Of a stretch of 64,000 nucleotides of DNA, positions 24,859 to 33,971 are shown in pieces. Numbering within the stretch: position 1 is the first letter of the stretch; each line of letters opens with the position of its first letter. The stretch is from Myroides odoratimimus (lineage in GTDB: Bacteria > Bacteroidota > Bacteroidia > Flavobacteriales > Flavobacteriaceae). The notes below the pieces were generated by a model. The model did not search any database, was not told the DNA's origin, and was given only the letters and a program-made list of their open reading frames with translations. The stretch spans positions 62,001 through 126,000 of the forward strand of contig NZ_BCMQ01000006.1 of the NCBI RefSeq assembly GCF_001485415.1, written 5' to 3'. Made by a program: the position numbers and the translations under genes.

Positions 24859-27360
24859 TTAAAAAATTGAATAAGTTACTTTTCCATAAAAAGCTCTTCC
24901 TGGTTTCTGCAAACCAAAATTGTCATATATCCTTTGATTAAAAATATTCTTCATATCAAAACTTACTGTTGCTTTTTTATTAGAGAACTGATATATCACT
25001 CCAATGTCATTAGGATATTGAGAAGGTATTTCATCTAAATTAGTTCCTCCTACATTAGACCAGTTCCTCAAAAATTTCTTTACATAGTAAACATTGTAAT
25101 TCACAGAAAAGAAATCTCCTTTCGATAAAACATTATTAAACTTATAACTCAGATTAGCATTTAGTTTAAATGAAGGCTCATTTCTTATCTGCGTTTTGTA
25201 GTATAAATATGGATTGCCATCTTTATCAAATTGCTTATTAAATAATACATCAAACTTAGATAGTGCTAGATTGAACGCTAAACGTTGTCTAAAAGAATAG
25301 TTTAACTCTATATCAAAACCTCTACTTAATACATCATCTAAATTTTCATACCTAGTAAAGATTCCTTTTGAGTCAATACTCTCCCTAATCATTCCTTTTA
25401 CATTTCGATAAAAGTAAGTAGCATTTAAGCTCATTGAATGATCTTTAAAGTTAAATGGCCCTGCTATAAACCCTATATTATAGTTTGTGCTTTTCTCAGG
25501 ATCAAGGCTAAATGAAGGCAATAGATTATCTGCATTACTTCCAAAAAGCTCAGATTCTTCTGGCAAGCGAATTGCCTTTTCTGCAGAACCTAATAAGTAC
25601 AATGGTTCTAACAATTTGTAAGACACACTTACCCCCACTCCATTATGATCAATACTATTATTTATTTTCTTAGTCTTATATAAATCACCAACTAATGGCT
25701 TATTCGTATCTTTATAAGGTTCATTAGAGACTGCCTTCTGATGATATAGTTTATAAAATAAATTGGTTTGAAGCCTATTGTCAAAAAGTTTATTCTCATA
25801 GCTAAACGAGAGTATATCCTTAGTCAAATCTCTTGTATTAACTAATCTCATAACAGCTACTGGTTGCAAAACATCAGTTATTCCTCTTTCAAAACTGTTA
25901 TAGAAATAGTTAACACTCAGCTTATGATTAGTTATAAATTCATACCCTACATTTGCACGAACAACCCAAGATTCATCTTTGTTCTTTTCTAGTGTTTTTT
26001 GAGACGCTACTTCTGCACCACTTGTATATTTCAGTGGTTTCCCTAAAGGATCTCTTATTACATTTCCACTCCAATCGTACATATTACCAACTGTATCGAT
26101 AACTTGTCTAGTTAAATCACTATAAGATAAATCTAGCTTTACCTCTAATCCTTTTACTAATAAATCCTTTTTTTCGTAATTAAGTGTTGCTACATAAGAT
26201 TCTCTCTTAGTATTTCTATCCCCGTATACATTCTCCATAGTAATACCATGCTGAATCTCTTTTCTATTTCCAGAAACAATGCCTCCAATAAAAAATTTAT
26301 CCGCCCATTTCACATCTGTGAAACCTACATCTACTTTAGTTCCATAAGATTTATAACCATCGTGAAAACGCCTAGCTCCATTCTTTGGATAACTTACATT
26401 TCCTTGATAATCCACATACCTAATATGATCTCCATAGACTTTATAATCATTATCACTATAATTATAAAATGCATTAGCTCTAACAGTCAGTCCATTTTTA
26501 TCATTTCGATATCCTCCATTGACATTATACTGGTGTGTATTAAAAGAGCCAAAAGAGCCACTAGCACTCAAAGTATTAGTCATTTTCTGTTTTAATACTA
26601 CATTGATAGCTCCTCCTAAAGCGTCTTGTGATAAATAAGTAGGCACTACACCCTTATATACTTCTATACGCTCTATCAAAGCTGGAGGAATACTGTTCAA
26701 TGAAAATGAACTACCATAATTACTTGCTGGTACTCCATCTATAAATACCCTCACCGCGTTTCCAGACAAACCATTTAAATTATAATTTACTCTAGAACCT
26801 AACCCTCCATCTTGTCTTATTTTAACTCCTGCAGTTCTATCAAGTATTTCATTCGTTTGCAAAGACATCAGAGATGCTTCTTTCATTTCTATAACACTCA
26901 CTGCAAAACCTTTAGTTTCAAGATCTCGTTTCTCTGTTTTGACTGAAATAAGCATTTCTTCTAGATTGTGTCCTTTAGATTCTTCTACTGTAACCAATAA
27001 ATTACTTTTAGAATCTTTAAAGTCAATTTTTACTTTAAAATCAACTATTTCCATAGATTTCACATCTAATACATATTGACCATAATCAACATTTTGAATA
27101 GAGAACTCTCCTTCATCATTTGTCTCACTATACAAGTTTCCTTTATCTAAGCTAACAACGGCATATGCTATAGGTCTCCCATCTTTTAGTTTTATTACTC
27201 CTGATAAAACTCCTTTTTGAGCAACCATGAACATAGGTATAAGTAGCATTAAAATATAAATAACATATTTACTCCAAGTATTATTTCTATAACTACCTAG
27301 CACTTCTTTTTCACTCTTTTTTGTACCCCAATATTTTTTTATACTAATGATTCTAAACAC
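24859..27360 (-). CDS. TonB-dependent outer membrane receptor, XusA-like
   Basis: The 833-residue protein has an N-terminal hydrophobic signal (about 32-48), a CarboxypepD_reg-like domain (about 52-125, GVIKLKDGRPIAYAVVSL), a plug domain (about 150-260, with DRTAGVKIRQDGGLGSR and VFIDGVPASNYG) and a 22-strand barrel to the C-terminus. It would take up iron-siderophore or another large nutrient using TonB energy. The start is unsure: the listed start is GTG at 27360 and gives a 30-residue leader, while a GTG 20 codons later would give a normal signal peptide. It is the first gene of an operon with the DUF4374 lipoprotein and diverges from an AraC regulator. Confidence 0.9.
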   Translation of the reverse strand: MFRIISIKKYWGTKKSEKEVLGSYRNNTWSKYVIYILMLLIPMFMVAQKGVLSGVIKLKDGRPIAYAVVSLDKGNLYSETNDEGEFSIQNVDYGQYVLDVKSMEIVDFKVKIDFKDSKSNLLVTVEESKGHNLEEMLISVKTEKRDLETKGFAVSVIEMKEASLMSLQTNEILDRTAGVKIRQDGGLGSRVNYNLNGLSGNAVRVFIDGVPASNYGSSFSLNSIPPALIERIEVYKGVVPTYLSQDALGGAINVVLKQKMTNTLSASGSFGSFNTHQYNVNGGYRNDKNGLTVRANAFYNYSDNDYKVYGDHIRYVDYQGNVSYPKNGARRFHDGYKSYGTKVDVGFTDVKWADKFFIGGIVSGNRKEIQHGITMENVYGDRNTKRESYVATLNYEKKDLLVKGLEVKLDLSYSDLTRQVIDTVGNMYDWSGNVIRDPLGKPLKYTSGAEVASQKTLEKNKDESWVVRANVGYEFITNHKLSVNYFYNSFERGITDVLQPVAVMRLVNTRDLTKDILSFSYENKLFDNRLQTNLFYKLYHQKAVSNEPYKDTNKPLVGDLYKTKKINNSIDHNGVGVSVSYKLLEPLYLLGSAEKAIRLPEESELFGSNADNLLPSFSLDPEKSTNYNIGFIAGPFNFKDHSMSLNATYFYRNVKGMIRESIDSKGIFTRYENLDDVLSRGFDIELNYSFRQRLAFNLALSKFDVLFNKQFDKDGNPYLYYKTQIRNEPSFKLNANLSYKFNNVLSKGDFFSVNYNVYYVKKFLRNWSNVGGTNLDEIPSQYPNDIGVIYQFSNKKATVSFDMKNIFNQRIYDNFGLQKPGRAFYGKVTYSIF

Positions 27361-27393
27361 CTTTCAATATATTTTTTTTAATAAAAACCATTT

Positions 27394-27419
27394 TTAATAA
27401 GAGGTATACCACTTATTAA
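27394..27419. promoter_or_regulatory. 26-bp palindromic operator upstream of the TonB receptor
   Basis: Arms TTAATAAG and CTTATTAA flank a GGTATACC core; only one symmetric pair is mismatched. It lies just downstream of the TAATTTTG box of the receptor operon, about where transcription starts and 34 bases before its start codon, a typical repressor position. It is not a Fur box as I know it. Confidence 0.55.
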
Positions 27420-27429
27420 TTCTGTAATG

Positions 27430-27437
27430 CAAAATTA
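27430..27437 (-). promoter_or_regulatory. Promoter -7 box of the TonB receptor operon
   Basis: TAATTTTG on the minus strand, fitting TAnnTTTG, next to the palindrome at 27394-27419. Confidence 0.55.
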
Positions 27438-27552
27438 CTTTAAGCATTAAGCCTTTTATCTTTCAAAAAAGGATAATTAAATACACATCAAGGATTATTT
27501 TTATTAAATCTAATTAATATCTATATTTACAATCTTAATTTCATTCTATTAT

Positions 27553-28578
27553 ATGCAACTAACTACTAACTATATAGACAAAATAAGCGGTCAACAAACA
27601 ACAAAGAAAACAGAAGGAGAATCAATTATAGAGTACACAGTTAATGATGGTGATTACTTTCTAGAAAAAACTCAAAAAGTAGGGCGTTACTTTATAACTT
27701 ACTATGAGTTTATGTTGAATAGCCCCATCACCATTTCTCTATCTCCAAACTCTAAAGGTATTTTAATGCTGTTCTTACTTGAAGGTGAACAACAACTTTC
27801 TCATCATCTAATAAGAAAAGTAAATAAAGAGAACTATATGCTTAAAATAGATTCCTCAAAACAAGAAACTCGCTATATTTCCATTTTAATACCTAAAGAG
27901 ATTATAATAAAACTAAAACAAGATTTATTAATAGATTTTGAAGCTGAAGAACTACCTAGCACTTTAAAACTAGACGATTTAATAAAAAAGAACAAAATCA
28001 TCTCTCCAGAAATGAAATCCGTAATCACGGATATATGCTCCTGTCAAAGAGATGGTTCATTCAAACAAGTTTATTTAGAAAATAAAATAATAGAGTTACT
28101 GTTTCTACAATTAGAATACATCAATCAAGACCAATCAAAATCTTATATATCCAATATAGACATTGAAAGAATGCACTCTGCTAGAAAACTATTGACTCAA
28201 AATATTAAACATCCATATACTCTATCAACTCTTGCTAAAAAAGTAGGTACAAATGAATTTAAATTGAAAAAGTATTTTAAAGAACTCTTTGGCTCAACAG
28301 TATTTGGGTATCTAAATGAGCACAAGATGAATAAAGCAAAAGAACGATTACAAAATTCAGATATTACAATTTCGGAGCTAGCAGAAGATCTAGGTTATAA
28401 ATCACAGAATCATTTTAGTACAGTTTTTAAAAAATTTTATGGTTATCCTCCTAGTGATGTAAAAAAAGTTAAAAACATAAATAATAACAGCACACACACT
28501 ATATACTTATTACCTTTATTCATTATAGAGAAACTTGAAGCTCTAGAGCTTCTTACATTAGGCACATTTATATTATAA
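27553..28578 (+). CDS. AraC family transcriptional regulator
   Basis: The 341-residue protein has an N-terminal sensor region without a recognised family (about 1-195) and a C-terminal AraC double helix-turn-helix (about 208-305: LARKVGTNEFKLKKYFKELF-like first HTH, then ISELAEDLGYKSQNHFSTVFKKFYGYPP). It ends with an unusual hydrophobic tail of about 25 residues. It diverges from the TonB/DUF4374 operon and is the likely regulator of it, like the AraC regulators (e.g. PchR-type) next to siderophore receptors. The ligand is unknown. Confidence 0.88.
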   Translation: MQLTTNYIDKISGQQTTKKTEGESIIEYTVNDGDYFLEKTQKVGRYFITYYEFMLNSPITISLSPNSKGILMLFLLEGEQQLSHHLIRKVNKENYMLKIDSSKQETRYISILIPKEIIIKLKQDLLIDFEAEELPSTLKLDDLIKKNKIISPEMKSVITDICSCQRDGSFKQVYLENKIIELLFLQLEYINQDQSKSYISNIDIERMHSARKLLTQNIKHPYTLSTLAKKVGTNEFKLKKYFKELFGSTVFGYLNEHKMNKAKERLQNSDITISELAEDLGYKSQNHFSTVFKKFYGYPPSDVKKVKNINNNSTHTIYLLPLFIIEKLEALELLTLGTFIL

Positions 28579-28650
28579 CGAAATAGAAATCAATAGAATA
28601 ACAACTATGCTTTTACTTAAAATAATTAGTTATTATTCTGTTTTATTTTT

Positions 28651-28658
28651 TATATTTG
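28651..28658 (+). promoter_or_regulatory. Promoter -7 box of rplS
   Basis: TATATTTG about 75 bases before the rplS ATG, giving a leader of about 70 bases. Confidence 0.65.
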
Positions 28659-28660
28659 CA

Positions 28661-28715
28661 CTCGATTTTAGACCAACCTCTGGCGAGGTCCGTGTATGTT
28701 GTTCTGAAAAATAAC
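28661..28715 (+). promoter_or_regulatory. Structured 5' leader of rplS, possible autoregulatory element
   Basis: The leader holds a GC-rich hairpin in otherwise AT-rich DNA: ACCTC (28676-28680), TGGC loop, GAGGT (28685-28689). GACC (28671-28674) can instead pair with GGTC (28687-28690), so two alternative folds are possible. Ribosomal protein operons often carry such leaders; identity with a described leader was not established. Confidence 0.4.
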
Positions 28716-28732
28716 TTTTATACATTATTACA

Positions 28733-29083
28733 ATGGCAGATTTAATGAAATTCGTTCAAGACGAATTAGTTGCAAAAAAAGATTTTCCTCAATTCAACGC
28801 AGGAGATACTATCACTGTTTACTACGAAATTAAAGAGGGTGACAAAAAAAGAACTCAGTTCTTTAAAGGTGTAGTTATCCAAAGAAGAGGACAAGGTACT
28901 ACTGAAACTTTTACTATCCGTAAAATGTCAGGTAACGTAGGTGTAGAGCGTATCTTCCCAATCAACATGCCAGCTTTAGAAAAAATCGAAGTTAATCAAA
29001 GAGGTAAAGTACGTAGAGCTCGTATCTTCTACTTCAGAGAGCTTACTGGTAAAAAAGCAAAAATCAAAGAAAGAAGAAGATAA
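28733..29083 (+). CDS. rplS: 50S ribosomal protein L19
   Basis: A 116-residue L19, with the FxxGDTITVYYEIKEGDKKRTQ-type core, FKGVVIQRRGQG, FTIRKMSGNVGVERIFP and the basic C-terminus. It sits at the interface of the two ribosomal subunits. Full length, monocistronic, with its own promoter, a structured leader and a strong terminator. Confidence 0.98.
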   Translation: MADLMKFVQDELVAKKDFPQFNAGDTITVYYEIKEGDKKRTQFFKGVVIQRRGQGTTETFTIRKMSGNVGVERIFPINMPALEKIEVNQRGKVRRARIFYFRELTGKKAKIKERRR

Positions 29084-29102
29084 TCAACTTTCTAAGAGTT
29101 AT

Positions 29103-29140
29103 AAAAAAAGAGATTGTACAATGTACAGTCTCTTTTTTTT
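29103..29140. terminator. Terminator of rplS
   Basis: An A-run, GAGATTGTACA paired with TGTACAGTCTC (one wobble), then eight Ts. Confidence 0.88.
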
Positions 29141-29147
29141 ATGTCAA

Positions 29148-29181
29148 AAAAAAAGGGAAGAGATAATTAAATCCCTTCCCT
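29148..29181 (-). terminator. Terminator of the ABC permease/M1 peptidase operon
   Basis: AGGGAAG paired with CTTCCCT around an AT-rich loop, followed by a U-run on the minus strand. Confidence 0.65.
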
Positions 29182-29186
29182 ATATA

Positions 29187-32100
29187 TTAATTTACACCTT
29201 TTCTATTATCATAAGATCTTGTATCGATTAACTTATTATATGGATCGATACCAACCTCTGTTGGCTTCTCATCTACTATAATAGTAAAATCATTCATAAT
29301 ATCTGATACTTTTACTTTTTTCAGATATAAGACTTTCTCTTTACTGTTTTTAGACTTTTCTTTCACATCTTCTTGTGCAAAAATCCCTATTTCTATATAA
29401 TCTGCTAATGGAAGTGATTTAATTTCTACTCCTTTATCCGATTTGTAGACACGTGTATTCAGATCAGAACCAGCTTTAGTCGTTGCATCCGTATAGCTCT
29501 TTTCTCCTTTATCATCAGCTCTATATTTACTTACGATAGCTTTAATTTTCACTTCATACTTACCATTGTCTAACTTTTTTACTTCTGCTTTATCTATATA
29601 ATTGTCATATAAAGTAATTGTCTCAAACATATCCTTAACTAGGTACTTCAATGAGTCTGGAGTTGCCTCTTTAATATCCGCTACTAACTCAGATGCAGTA
29701 GTATAAGGAGCATCTTGAAAAGCTACCTTTTTAATATATCCTTTTAAAACATCATTAAGCTGCTTATCTCCCAGATAATCACTCATCGTATAGAATACTA
29801 AAGAGCCCTTTTGATAATGGATATACTGTTGATTCTCATTATACATCAATGCTTTTTCTTTTTTACTCTCACCACTACGTCCTCCTAAGTATCTATCTAA
29901 TGCTTCTTTCAAGAACTTACGCATCTGTCCTTTTCCATATTCTGCTTCTAATACTTTTAAAGAACTATATTCAGCTAAACTCTCAGACAACATCGTTGCA
30001 CCTTGGACATTAGCCCCTATCACTTGATGCCCCCACCATTGGTGTGCTACCTCATGTGAAGTTACCGCGAATGGATAATCTACCTTATTATCGGCTTCTT
30101 CATCTACTTTAGCAATAAATCCAATAGCTTCTGAGAAGGGTATTGTATTCGCAAATGACTGTCCAAAAGCTCCCATTGAACTAGGAAATTCAATAATACG
30201 AACTTGTTTATGTTGGTATGGGCTAAATTCTTTCTCATAATATGCTAGGGACTTCTTCACCCCATTTACCATGCGATCGATATTATATTCATGCCCTTTA
30301 TGGTAATATATCTCTATATTAATATCATTCCATTTATCGCGCTTCACTTCATATCTAGCAGAATTATAAGCATAGAAATTCAGCATTTTCTGATCCATTT
30401 TATAATGGAAATAGCGTCTATCCCCTTCTGTCCACTCTTTCTGTAGGTATCCAGGAGCTATCGCTATTTGATCTGCTGATGTACTTACAGTAGTTTCAAA
30501 TGTTACCCAATCTGAGTCAGAACTTATATATGTATTTTGTAATGCTTTCTTATCTGTTTGCTCAGCCATGCGCTCTTTTGGTTTTAGACCATACTTTTTA
30601 CGCACCTCATCATCAGATAACTCAAATCGACTTATGTACCCAAAAGAAGGAAACAACTCACCATTATTAATGAATGTACCATTCTCTAGTACAGAGGAAT
30701 TACTGCGAATAGCGGTATTTTCTTTATTCTTTACTTCAAACTTAAATACCAATTTTTCTCCATGAGCTAAAGGCTTAGTTAATTTGTATAATCTAATACC
30801 AATTACAGTATCATTTAATACTTCTTTTGCTCCATCAACAGTGATGACATTAATATATCTTTTAACATAGTTTACATAAAGGCTATCTACTGCTTTCTCA
30901 TTCTTGTTCTCTAGTACATACTGTCCTTTTGCTAAAAAGTCCCCTTGTGCTGGATATAAATCAAAATCTACTTTTATATCTATAATACGCGGAAGAGTCA
31001 TATTCTCATATTTCTTATAAATCTTTTCGTACTCTACCCCTAATAGCTCATTTTCTTTGTCTGAAGTATACTTATTTAATACAGTATTTTCATAGTACAG
31101 ATATCCACCTAAACTAAAGAATCCTATACCAAAAAGTACAATAACGCTTACTATACCTTTGTTAGCTCTTTTTCTAGCAAAGTATAATCTCTCTTTCAAA
31201 TTATTCACTATACCTCTTCTCCAGAACAATAATGTCAATCCACTTAATGAAGTAATAAACATTACCCAATAAAGAGCATAGATATAATATCTACTTAGGT
31301 TAGAACCAAAACCATTCATATCAGAATAGGGTGTTCCTGGTAGTTTATTAAAAAAGAAGATACGTTGCTCAATACCTAACTTTGACAATTGTCCTCCAAA
31401 TAAGAAGAACACAAATAAAACAAAGAATCCTACTAGATAGTTTCTAAAATAAGTTTGAACCGCAATAGCTAAACCTGCCCAAATCATATACCATATCCAA
31501 CTTATTCCTATTAACTCTTTAAAATAAAGTCCTATCTCAAAGTTGTAATAACCATTGTGTATTTGTACAATAATCCCTCCTATCATAATAACTAATAACA
31601 AGAATAACTGTACTACTATTAAACTTATAAACTTAGAAAAGAAGAATACATAGTTAGGAGTTGGAGTAGCATCTATTAATAAGTCCATTCTTGACAACTT
31701 TCCTCTATGTACTAATAACCCTGCTCCTAAGAAAGTAATAATGATGATGACCAACTGAAATGTAGATCCTGGTATTCCTAACATCAAGCGAGTAACTGGA
31801 TATACTGTAGTCCCATATAAGGAAGTCGCTGAAGAAGAGACTAACAACATCATTAAAACACCTAATCCCACAAGGATCATAAACACTTTATTCTTAGCTA
31901 AATATTTTATCTCTCCTTTAGCGAAACTAAATATATTACTCCACTGTGTTCCTAATGAAAAGTTATAGCTAACCTTAGGTAATTCAATACGTACTATTCC
32001 TCCGAAATTATTCTTCGTCACGCGTTCTGATTTCTTAGACTTTCTACTAAAAGTAAATGCTTGCTGTGTAAACGTAAAGAACTTTGCAAGCCCCCCTAAG

Positions 32101-32870
32101 AACAATAAAGATACCGCTAACCAAATTCCTCTATTTAATAGATACCACTTTTCTATAGGAAGATTATTATTGTTTATCTCATCCACTGTCCAGTATTCAG
32201 TATAATATCTTAAAGCCGAACTTCCTGATGGATCTAATAAAGCGACTAACTCTTTATTATCCATATCTTTTCCTAAGCCCCCTAATACCCCTTGTATAAT
32301 CAATAATATAACCATAGAGACAAAACCGATATACACGCTTCTAGACATTGTCACTACAACAAATACAATACTACCAAAGAATAACATATTAGGAATAATA
32401 GTCAATAAATACACCTGTACATAACTCCAAAGCACATTCTCTCCTAATAAATTAGGATTAGCCCACGGTAGTAATGTCGCAAGAAATATACCAATACCTA
32501 TCGTTAAACTAATGAATAAGGTTACTAAAAATGAACTTAAGAATTTTCCTGCTAAATATTCTCTTTTAGAAAAAGGATACGAGAATAGAATATGATGTAC
32601 TTCATAACGAAAATCTCTATAAATAGAAGCCCCGATAATAGAAGGAAATAAGAAATAAAGTAAATTATTAAAACCTTCTATAAAATTAGCCAATACATAA
32701 GGTGAATTAAACTTCATTAGAGAACTAGACGTTACTTTCACTACATCAAAAACTCCAACGGCACTAGCCATACTTAAAAAACCTAGCAAAAAGAATAACA
32801 CTAGGTATAGATAAAATACCCAATTCTTTAACCAGCGTTTTATTTCAAATGAAAAAATAGTTCCAAACAT
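29187..32870 (-). CDS. ABC-2 permease fused to an M1-family aminopeptidase domain
   Basis: A 1227-residue fusion. Residues about 1-270 and 310-570 hold two sets of ABC-2 membrane spans, about residue 590 has one more span, and residues about 630-1150 form an extracytoplasmic M1 zinc peptidase domain. The zinc motif HEVAHQWWGH (about 935-945) is followed about 18 residues on by the third ligand Glu in SLAEY. The usual GxMEN exopeptidase motif is replaced by GAFGQS. The protein pairs with the ABC ATPase encoded just upstream (3-base gap). The fusion type is common in Bacteroidota, but its substrate is not known to me. Confidence 0.9.
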   Translation of the reverse strand: MFGTIFSFEIKRWLKNWVFYLYLVLFFLLGFLSMASAVGVFDVVKVTSSSLMKFNSPYVLANFIEGFNNLLYFLFPSIIGASIYRDFRYEVHHILFSYPFSKREYLAGKFLSSFLVTLFISLTIGIGIFLATLLPWANPNLLGENVLWSYVQVYLLTIIPNMLFFGSIVFVVVTMSRSVYIGFVSMVILLIIQGVLGGLGKDMDNKELVALLDPSGSSALRYYTEYWTVDEINNNNLPIEKWYLLNRGIWLAVSLLFLGGLAKFFTFTQQAFTFSRKSKKSERVTKNNFGGIVRIELPKVSYNFSLGTQWSNIFSFAKGEIKYLAKNKVFMILVGLGVLMMLLVSSSATSLYGTTVYPVTRLMLGIPGSTFQLVIIIITFLGAGLLVHRGKLSRMDLLIDATPTPNYVFFFSKFISLIVVQLFLLLVIMIGGIIVQIHNGYYNFEIGLYFKELIGISWIWYMIWAGLAIAVQTYFRNYLVGFFVLFVFFLFGGQLSKLGIEQRIFFFNKLPGTPYSDMNGFGSNLSRYYIYALYWVMFITSLSGLTLLFWRRGIVNNLKERLYFARKRANKGIVSVIVLFGIGFFSLGGYLYYENTVLNKYTSDKENELLGVEYEKIYKKYENMTLPRIIDIKVDFDLYPAQGDFLAKGQYVLENKNEKAVDSLYVNYVKRYINVITVDGAKEVLNDTVIGIRLYKLTKPLAHGEKLVFKFEVKNKENTAIRSNSSVLENGTFINNGELFPSFGYISRFELSDDEVRKKYGLKPKERMAEQTDKKALQNTYISSDSDWVTFETTVSTSADQIAIAPGYLQKEWTEGDRRYFHYKMDQKMLNFYAYNSARYEVKRDKWNDINIEIYYHKGHEYNIDRMVNGVKKSLAYYEKEFSPYQHKQVRIIEFPSSMGAFGQSFANTIPFSEAIGFIAKVDEEADNKVDYPFAVTSHEVAHQWWGHQVIGANVQGATMLSESLAEYSSLKVLEAEYGKGQMRKFLKEALDRYLGGRSGESKKEKALMYNENQQYIHYQKGSLVFYTMSDYLGDKQLNDVLKGYIKKVAFQDAPYTTASELVADIKEATPDSLKYLVKDMFETITLYDNYIDKAEVKKLDNGKYEVKIKAIVSKYRADDKGEKSYTDATTKAGSDLNTRVYKSDKGVEIKSLPLADYIEIGIFAQEDVKEKSKNSKEKVLYLKKVKVSDIMNDFTIIVDEKPTEVGIDPYNKLIDTRSYDNRKGVN

Positions 32871-32873
32871 CGT

Positions 32874-33755
32874 TTATCCGTTTTTAAGTGCCACAAAATA
32901 AACATCTTCTAAACTTGGCTGTACTGATACAAAACCTGCTTCTGTAAGCGAATCCTCTGAATACACTCTAATGTTTAGCTTATTATCTTGATTATATTTT
33001 CCAGACAGTATCATAAGCTCCTTATTCAGTTCTTCTGCTACTTCACGAGTAGTTTCTCTAGTCCAGATCTTACCTTCCAATTTCTGTTCAGCTTGCTTAG
33101 GTGTACTTCTTTCTAATAGATTTCCTCCATTTAGAATAGCCATCTCATGACATAGCTCATTTACATCATCTACGATATGGGTCGAGAATATCACTGTATT
33201 ATTATTACCGATCTCTCTAAGTACATTTAAGAAGCGGTGTCTCTCTGCAGGATCTAGTCCAGCTGTAGGTTCGTCTACTATAATTAACTTAGGATCATTT
33301 AATAACAACTGAGCAATCCCAAAGCGTTGTTTCATACCTCCTGAATATCCACTCACACTTTTACGACGAACTTCATAAAGATTCGTTACTTCTAATACTT
33401 TCGTTACTATTTCCTTTCTTTCAGCAGCTTTTGATATCCCTTTTAATCGAGCGAAATAATCTAATAGATCTACTGCTGACATATTAGGATATACACCGAA
33501 ATCTTGTGGTAAGTACCCCAACAGTTTTCTGAACTCACTTTGTTGTTCTAATATATTAATATCGCCGAAGTGAATTGTTCCACTATCTGGTTTTTGAAGA
33601 GTAGCGATGGTACGCATCAGAGATGACTTACCAGCTCCGTTAGGTCCTAACAGACCGAACATCCCTGCTCCTATCTCTAAGTCTAAATTATCTATTGCTT
33701 TAACCCCATTTTTATAGGTCTTGTTCAAGTTTTTAATAACTAATTTCATAATCAC
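32874..33755 (-). CDS. ABC transporter ATP-binding protein
   Basis: A 293-residue ABC ATPase with Walker A GPNGAGKSS (about 37-45), Q-loop YLPQDFG, signature VSGYSGGMKQR and Walker B LIIVDEPTAGLD. The C-terminal 60 residues form the extra domain common in ABC-2 ATPases. It powers the permease/peptidase fusion encoded 3 bases downstream. The start could be the first Met or the Met two codons later. Confidence 0.93.
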   Translation of the reverse strand: MIMKLVIKNLNKTYKNGVKAIDNLDLEIGAGMFGLLGPNGAGKSSLMRTIATLQKPDSGTIHFGDINILEQQSEFRKLLGYLPQDFGVYPNMSAVDLLDYFARLKGISKAAERKEIVTKVLEVTNLYEVRRKSVSGYSGGMKQRFGIAQLLLNDPKLIIVDEPTAGLDPAERHRFLNVLREIGNNNTVIFSTHIVDDVNELCHEMAILNGGNLLERSTPKQAEQKLEGKIWTRETTREVAEELNKELMILSGKYNQDNKLNIRVYSEDSLTEAGFVSVQPSLEDVYFVALKNG

Positions 33756-33971
33756 ATTTTTGGTTCTATATCATAAGTAGCAAAAAGTATAATTATGTTA
33801 CATTATTTTTTAATCTTTTTTTAACAAGTGTGTTTTTATTCATAATTTACAATCATACATTATACTAAGCATATCACACTTCCATTGACTTTAAATCATA
33901 ATTTCTATTGTTTCAATAAATATAACTTTATCATTTATACCTTACTTTTACACCTTCTAAACACCTATTAA

